From Candidatus Schekmanbacteria bacterium (GTDB lineage: Bacteria > Schekmanbacteria > GWA2-38-11 > J061), in assembly GCA_003695725.1 (NCBI GenBank), contig RFHX01000203.1:1-26337 (forward strand): a stretch of 26,337 nt of DNA. Reading direction: 5' to 3'. The position numbers and the translations under genes were made by a program. The notes beneath the pieces were generated by a model that saw only the letters and a program-made list of their open reading frames with translations, searched no databases and was not told the origin of the DNA. Below are positions 22,435-26,337 of the stretch, in pieces. Every line of letters starts with the position of its first letter. Positions within the stretch are counted from its first letter, which is position 1.

Positions 22435-23801
22435 GCCTTTACTCTCACTGTCTTTATAGTCTCGTTGACAATATCGGTCATATCAACACAATTCATTTTC
22501 TTGAAAATCAAATCGAACTTATCTCTCAATTCACCCATAATAGCATTCAAGTTATCTTTTGGAAGGGACCAAACCTCCTTTTTATGTGGACCAAAACCTT
22601 TCTTCCTTGTTTTATAAATGAACTGCTCATGTGTTTGCGAATCCTTCTTTTCGGAGCTGAACTTTTCGACGATAGTTTGATAAATCTTCTCTCTCAAATC
22701 AGCAGGGAAACTCTTGCTGTCATAGATAATATTTTGAAATCCTGTTGCAAGATGGACTTCCAGAGTTTCTCTTTCAGGAAAGTGTCCAAAAGCGTCCTCA
22801 GGAAGAGTTGAAGCGCCGTGTTGGACAGCGCCCCCTAAACCGTATTCTTCGCGCGCTATCTTCGATAGTGTCCCAAGAGTATCCAAATCTAATTTTACTT
22901 CGGCAATCGTTCCATCAGGAAGAGGGACTCCTCCATGGCTGGTCCCTGTTTGGACACTTATTTTTGATATACCAGCATAGTTTTTATTATATCCTTCAAG
23001 GCATTTTTTATATCCATCAAGGTATGCGCGAAGCTCTTCTGGTGTGCTGTTTTTCTTTCCCACTTCACCAATTTCACCGCCAACAGATATTGTTATACCC
23101 TCCGGTTCAAGCTCTCTTATGAATGCAGTGAGCTCTGCAGTGATTTCATAGTTGAGGCGCTGTTGTTCATCGATAGTTTCTTTTGAGAGGTCAACAAGAG
23201 TAGATGAATCGATATCGATGTTATAAAATCCTGCTTCTATTGATTCCTTGATCAAGTCCTTAAGTTTTGAAATTTCGCCTTCCCTATCCTTTTGGAAGTT
23301 TGAGGCGTTTACCTGATAATGGTCCCCTTGCAGAAAAACAGGGCCTTTATAATTTTCCTTTATGGCAGCGGCAAGCACACATGCTGCATACTCTGATGGC
23401 CTTTGAAATGTATATCCAATTTCACTTTTTGCAATTTCGAAAATATAGGCAGTTGAGTTGTTTGCTCGACCAGTTTTTATTATTTCTCTTGCTACATCGT
23501 AAGTAAGCACTCGTATGTTTATAGCAGGCACGGTCTTCTTTTGATAGCGATTCTGAGCCCTTGCCATATAGAGTCCCTGAATGGATGATGGATAAATACC
23601 GAGAGATTGTGCCGCTTCTCGGATAATCCAGCGACAAAGAGCTTTTTCTTTTTCTCCTTCATTGAAGACTGCATTCTGAACCAGCAAATCTATTCCAGAT
23701 TCTCTTAGTTCATCCTCATTTACAACATTTACATTGTCCCCGTCGATTGTGATGAAATTTTTAATCTTATTCTCGAGTTCTTGATAGTTTAAAAGTTCCA
23801 T
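22419..23801 (-). CDS. Class II (zinc) fructose-bisphosphate aldolase-like enzyme, long form
   Basis: This 460-residue protein has the class II aldolase active site. Asp160-His161 lies in LQGDHY, Glu243 in GGEIGEVG, His289 in TGTSHGG, and His328 in VQHGAS. These correspond to the catalytic Asp and the zinc-binding His/Glu/His set. The enzyme should interconvert fructose-1,6-bisphosphate and two trioses, or a related ketose bisphosphate. It is about 100 residues longer than classical members. It has an N-terminal extension of some 90 residues before the barrel and a basic C-terminal part (about 385-460). The start is well supported by TAGGAGG. It follows HtrA by 32 bases on the same strand. 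Tagatose- or sedoheptulose-bisphosphate activity is an alternative. Confidence 0.82.
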   Translation of the reverse strand: MELLNYQELENKIKNFITIDGDNVNVVNEDELRESGIDLLVQNAVFNEGEKEKALCRWIIREAAQSLGIYPSSIQGLYMARAQNRYQKKTVPAINIRVLTYDVAREIIKTGRANNSTAYIFEIAKSEIGYTFQRPSEYAACVLAAAIKENYKGPVFLQGDHYQVNASNFQKDREGEISKLKDLIKESIEAGFYNIDIDSSTLVDLSKETIDEQQRLNYEITAELTAFIRELEPEGITISVGGEIGEVGKKNSTPEELRAYLDGYKKCLEGYNKNYAGISKISVQTGTSHGGVPLPDGTIAEVKLDLDTLGTLSKIAREEYGLGGAVQHGASTLPEDAFGHFPERETLEVHLATGFQNIIYDSKSFPADLREKIYQTIVEKFSSEKKDSQTHEQFIYKTRKKGFGPHKKEVWSLPKDNLNAIMGELRDKFDLIFKKMNCVDMTDIVNETIKTVRVKAKKPV

Positions 23802-23833
23802 AACGCCTCCTACACTTTAAATGTTATATTAAA

Positions 23834-25384
23834 TTATTCCTCGATTATCGTTACGTAGTGTGTCATACCTTTGCTTTCGATTAAAAAGAGTATCCCTTCT
23901 GCAAGGTCTGCCTTGCCAATTTCTCGTTCAAAATCATCAACATTTTCAATGGGTTTTCTATTGACTTCTCTTATAATGTCTCCTCTTCTAATTCCTGCAC
24001 GGTAAGCAGTGCTTCCTCTTTCAACCCGGGAAACTACAACGCCCTTCGTATTGGTTACATCGAGCTGGCGGGCGATTTCTGGAGTGATGTTTTCAACTGT
24101 AATGCCAATCTTTTCTTCAGTACTTTTGGATTTTGCAGATACTACGCCTTCTTCCGGGTATTCCCCAAGTACTACTGTTACAGTTTTTTCTTTGCCATCT
24201 CTAACAAGTTTTACCTTTACTTTTGTACCCGGTGGTGTAGATGCCGCCTTCATTGACAAGTCTCTTGAATCCTTTACCTTTTGTCCATTGAATTCAATTA
24301 TTATATCTCCTCGTTTTATCCCTGCTTTTTCTGCAGGGCTGTCTTTTGTTACCTGTCCCACAAGAGCTCCCTCTTTGCTCTCTCTGCCAAACTGTTTTGC
24401 AAGGTTTTCATCAAGTGTTTGCACAAGCAAGCCAAGCCATCCTCTTGTTACTTTACCTTTTTCTTTCAGCTGTATGAGAATATTTTTGGCAAGATTTATC
24501 GGGATAGAAAAACCTATGCCTATATTCCCCGGACTGCCAAAACCCCCATTGGGTGAAAAGATAGCAGTATTGATTCCAACGACATTTCCTTCCATATCAA
24601 CGAGAGGTCCGCCGCTGTTTCCGGGGTTGATTGACGCATCTGTTTGTATAAAGTCATCATAAGGTCCCGCGCCGATTACTCGCTCCTTTGCGCTTACGAT
24701 ACCGGCTGTAACGGTTCTTTCCAGACCAAAAGGATTTCCGATTGCTATTACCCAGTCGCCTACGCGCAATTTATCTGAATCTCCCAGAGTCACGACAGGC
24801 AGTTTGTGGTCTGGCTCAATTTTTATAAGGGCAATATCGGTTTTGGCGTCTTTGCCTATGACTTCCGCTGTATATTCTTTGCCGTCTGATAATTTTACCC
24901 TTATTTTATCTGCTTTATCTACAACATGATTATTGGTTACGATGTAGCCGTCTTCATTAATTATGAAGCCTGAGCCGAGGGATTGCTGTCTGTATTCCTT
25001 TGGCATATCAGGCCCGAAGAAATGGTCGAAGAAATCGTCGCCAAAAAAATCTTTGAATGGAGAATCTTTGAAAGGGTTGAATCCACCGCTTCTTCTTGTT
25101 TTTATCACTCTGTCAGTGCTGATATTTACAACAGCATCCTTTACCTTGTCTGCTACATCTGCAAAGGTTGTAGGGATGAAATAATGGCTTTCTTCTTTAG
25201 GTTTTGCCTTTTTTTCTTTCTTTTCTTTTTCAATCCAGAATTTTTGCCCTGTTGAAGCAGATTTCAGTCCCAAGGCATTTTCAATTTTTGCAATATCCTG
25301 TTTAAATTCGATGTCTCCGGCAAAGTAAATGCATGCCACTGCAATTATTAACAGTATAAGAATAATTTTTTTCCTGAATTCCAT
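23834..25384 (-). CDS. HtrA/Deg-type periplasmic serine protease
   Basis: This 516-residue envelope protease/chaperone handles misfolded proteins. An N-terminal hydrophobic segment (about 7-22) is a signal or anchor, followed by a Lys-rich linker. The trypsin-like domain has the triad His153 (TNNHVV), Asp183 (TDIALIK) and Ser257 (NPGNSGGP). A Phe-rich LA-type loop precedes it (about 102-125). PDZ1 (about 305-395) carries GWLGLLVQ and GIKRGDII. PDZ2 (about 425-512) carries GIRRGDII. Two PDZ domains make it DegP/DegQ-like rather than DegS-like. The CAGGAGG before the start lies inside the end of the OsmC gene, two bases away, so translation is likely coupled. Confidence 0.95.
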   Translation of the reverse strand: MEFRKKIILILLIIAVACIYFAGDIEFKQDIAKIENALGLKSASTGQKFWIEKEKKEKKAKPKEESHYFIPTTFADVADKVKDAVVNISTDRVIKTRRSGGFNPFKDSPFKDFFGDDFFDHFFGPDMPKEYRQQSLGSGFIINEDGYIVTNNHVVDKADKIRVKLSDGKEYTAEVIGKDAKTDIALIKIEPDHKLPVVTLGDSDKLRVGDWVIAIGNPFGLERTVTAGIVSAKERVIGAGPYDDFIQTDASINPGNSGGPLVDMEGNVVGINTAIFSPNGGFGSPGNIGIGFSIPINLAKNILIQLKEKGKVTRGWLGLLVQTLDENLAKQFGRESKEGALVGQVTKDSPAEKAGIKRGDIIIEFNGQKVKDSRDLSMKAASTPPGTKVKVKLVRDGKEKTVTVVLGEYPEEGVVSAKSKSTEEKIGITVENITPEIARQLDVTNTKGVVVSRVERGSTAYRAGIRRGDIIREVNRKPIENVDDFEREIGKADLAEGILFLIESKGMTHYVTIIEE

Positions 25385-25386
25385 TT

Positions 25387-25785
25387 TTATGCCTCCTGTT
25401 TTTTGTTTATAGAAAGATCTATCTTTGGATTGCCGGTTATAGTATTATGGATAAGGCAATGTTCTGCAACTCTTAAGATGGCTTTTTCTCGTGCTTTGTA
25501 GCTTTCATCAGGCATAAATATTTTGACTGAAATTTCCTCTATCTTTTCGTGTTCTTCAGAAAATTTCCAATCTACATCAAACATCAAGCCCTCTGTCTTA
25601 ATCCCTTTTGTGTTGCAGTAGGATGCAACATATACACCAATACAGGTGCCTAAGGATGCGGCAAATATCTCCGGCGGCGTTGGACCTTTGTTTTCTCCGC
25701 CATTGTCTACCGGTTGGTCTACAGTGAAACTATGATTTCGGACATTTACTGTAAACTCTTTTTTCCCGTTATATATTATTTTCAT
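25387..25785 (-). CDS. OsmC/Ohr-family peroxidase-like protein
   Basis: This is a 132-residue OsmC-like protein of the YhfA subgroup type. OsmC/Ohr proteins reduce organic peroxides with a thiol pair. Two Cys that fit the family are seen, one in SLGTCIGVYVAS and one in VAEHCLIHNT, separated as expected. A third Cys lies in SYCNTKGI. I chose ATG 25785, with AGAAGG six bases upstream. The longer frame from TTG 25809 would place GGAGG inside the coding region and add eight atypical residues. The ferritin-like gene ends at 25811 and HtrA begins two bases after this stop, so the three form one operon. Peroxidase activity is inferred from the family. Confidence 0.87.
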   Translation of the reverse strand: MKIIYNGKKEFTVNVRNHSFTVDQPVDNGGENKGPTPPEIFAASLGTCIGVYVASYCNTKGIKTEGLMFDVDWKFSEEHEKIEEISVKIFMPDESYKAREKAILRVAEHCLIHNTITGNPKIDLSINKKQEA

Positions 25786-25810
25786 TGCCAACCTTCTCTT
25801 AACCTCCAAA

Positions 25811-26269
25811 TTAACTCATCTCTTCATATTTCTTTTTAAATTGGTCGTAATGTCCCTGTTCAAAGGTAATAAAATCTGAATAAAACTTTTTATCCTCTTC
25901 ATCAACAGAAAGACTCAACAATTCCTTATAAAATTTAATAGCGCTTTCTTCAATTTTGATGGCAATATCTATGGCTTCCTTTTCCGAGATATCTTTCTCC
26001 ATAAGCTCTTCTTTTGAAGGAATATCAAGTCCCGGAAACTTTTCAGGCCTTAAATCTTCAATTTTCCATTCTTCACCTGCTTTTTTAGCGAGCTGTTTGT
26101 TTATAAGCCTAATATGAGATTCCTCTTCTTGGGCAAAAAAGGAGAAAATTTCTTTTGTGCCGTCATTTGTTGAGATAGATTTTGCCCATTCAAAAAATTC
26201 CTTTGCATATTTCTCTGCTTGAAGAGCTCTTACCAATTCTTCAATGATATTTTCATTAGCTTCACTCAT
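25811..26269 (-). CDS. Rubrerythrin/ferritin-like diiron protein
   Basis: This 152-residue four-helix protein has rubrerythrin-type diiron ligands spread over four helices: ALQAEKYAKEFF, AQEEESHIRLI, IKIEESAIKFY and FEQGHYDQF, each with Glu/His at the expected places. There is no C-terminal rubredoxin domain (no CxxC pairs), so an electron donor must be separate. Members reduce hydrogen peroxide or store iron in anaerobes; which applies here is not decided. A strong Shine-Dalgarno (AGGAGAGG) precedes the ATG. It is the first gene of the minus-strand run ferritin-OsmC-HtrA-aldolase. The upstream 68 bases to the window end are AT-rich with no clear promoter. Confidence 0.85.
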   Translation of the reverse strand: MSEANENIIEELVRALQAEKYAKEFFEWAKSISTNDGTKEIFSFFAQEEESHIRLINKQLAKKAGEEWKIEDLRPEKFPGLDIPSKEELMEKDISEKEAIDIAIKIEESAIKFYKELLSLSVDEEDKKFYSDFITFEQGHYDQFKKKYEEMS

Positions 26270-26337
26270 CTTTCCTCTCCTGAAATATAAGTCTCGTGAA
26301 TATTAAAAATTAATACGCATAATAATATATCAAAGAA

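Noticed and set aside
24009-24662. 217-codon open frame opposite the HtrA gene
   Set aside because: It lies antisense to the protease and PDZ domains. Its Ser/Pro/Phe-rich composition is what the complement of Gly/Glu/Lys codons gives.
25011-25083. Phe/Asp-rich segment in HtrA as a possible novel insert
   Set aside because: A Phe-rich LA-type loop at this place is normal for DegP/DegQ proteases.
25786-25809. Upstream TTG start for the OsmC gene
   Set aside because: The ATG at 25785 has AGAAGG at proper spacing and matches the family N-terminus; the TTG start would swallow the purine-rich ribosome-binding region.

Overview
The window is an AT-rich bacterial chromosome segment (roughly one third G+C by eye) with densely packed housekeeping genes. 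I see no phage, insertion sequence, CRISPR array or integrase. A diderm (Gram-negative-type) organism is suggested by a lipobox lipoprotein, an HtrA/Deg protease anchored in the envelope, a periplasmic-type lytic transglycosylase and a sigma-54-dependent NtrC-type regulator. A split B12-dependent mutase subunit with MeaB, a DUF763 protein and a fused radical-SAM/DUF2344 protein fit an uncultured, probably anaerobic lineage. Candidatus Schekmanbacteria or a deltaproteobacterium-like group is my guess only.

Layout. Positions 1-339 hold no convincing gene. A tRNA-Glu(CTC) lies at 340-412 (minus). From 494 to 4415 there are two RluA/RluD-family pseudouridine synthases (minus), a zinc MDR dehydrogenase (plus) between them, and a DMT exporter (minus). 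From 4463 to 12742 a long plus-strand run carries DUF763, enolase, an FmdB-type zinc ribbon, PEP carboxylase, a lytic transglycosylase, a B12-binding mutase subunit, MeaB and a PNPOx-like flavoprotein. The B12 radical-SAM/DUF2344 fusion fills 13014-15593. From 15607 to 19816 come an unknown lipoprotein (minus), an LPG-synthase-TM/UPF0104 membrane protein (plus), a PgeF/YfiH laccase-domain protein (minus), and a cyclic-nucleotide-domain protein translationally coupled to an AI-2E/PerM permease (plus, ending in a terminator). From 26269 down to 19830 everything is on the minus strand: ferritin-like, OsmC, HtrA and class II aldolase genes, then an NtrB-like kinase and its NtrC-like regulator.

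How the genes fit together. Enolase makes PEP and PEP carboxylase turns it into oxaloacetate. The aldolase belongs to the same central carbon route. The B12 subunit and MeaB point to methylmalonyl-CoA/succinyl-CoA or related acyl-CoA rearrangement, but the large catalytic mutase subunit is not in the window. The ferritin-OsmC-HtrA group looks like a redox and envelope stress unit. The kinase/regulator pair is cytosolic and should act at sigma-54 promoters, none of which I could place here.

The most interesting signals are: (1) a good sigma-70 promoter whose -10 box abuts the first ATG of the transglycosylase gene, predicting a leaderless mRNA, with a weaker similar case at DUF763; (2) a perfect 7+7 dyad just upstream of the promoter of the cyclic-nucleotide-domain/permease pair; (3) a hairpin over the ribosome-binding region of the histidine kinase; (4) DUF763, which carries a DNA-binding-type helix-hairpin-helix; (5) a repeated short motif at both ends of the transglycosylase. 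I did not find a clearly new multi-gene system.
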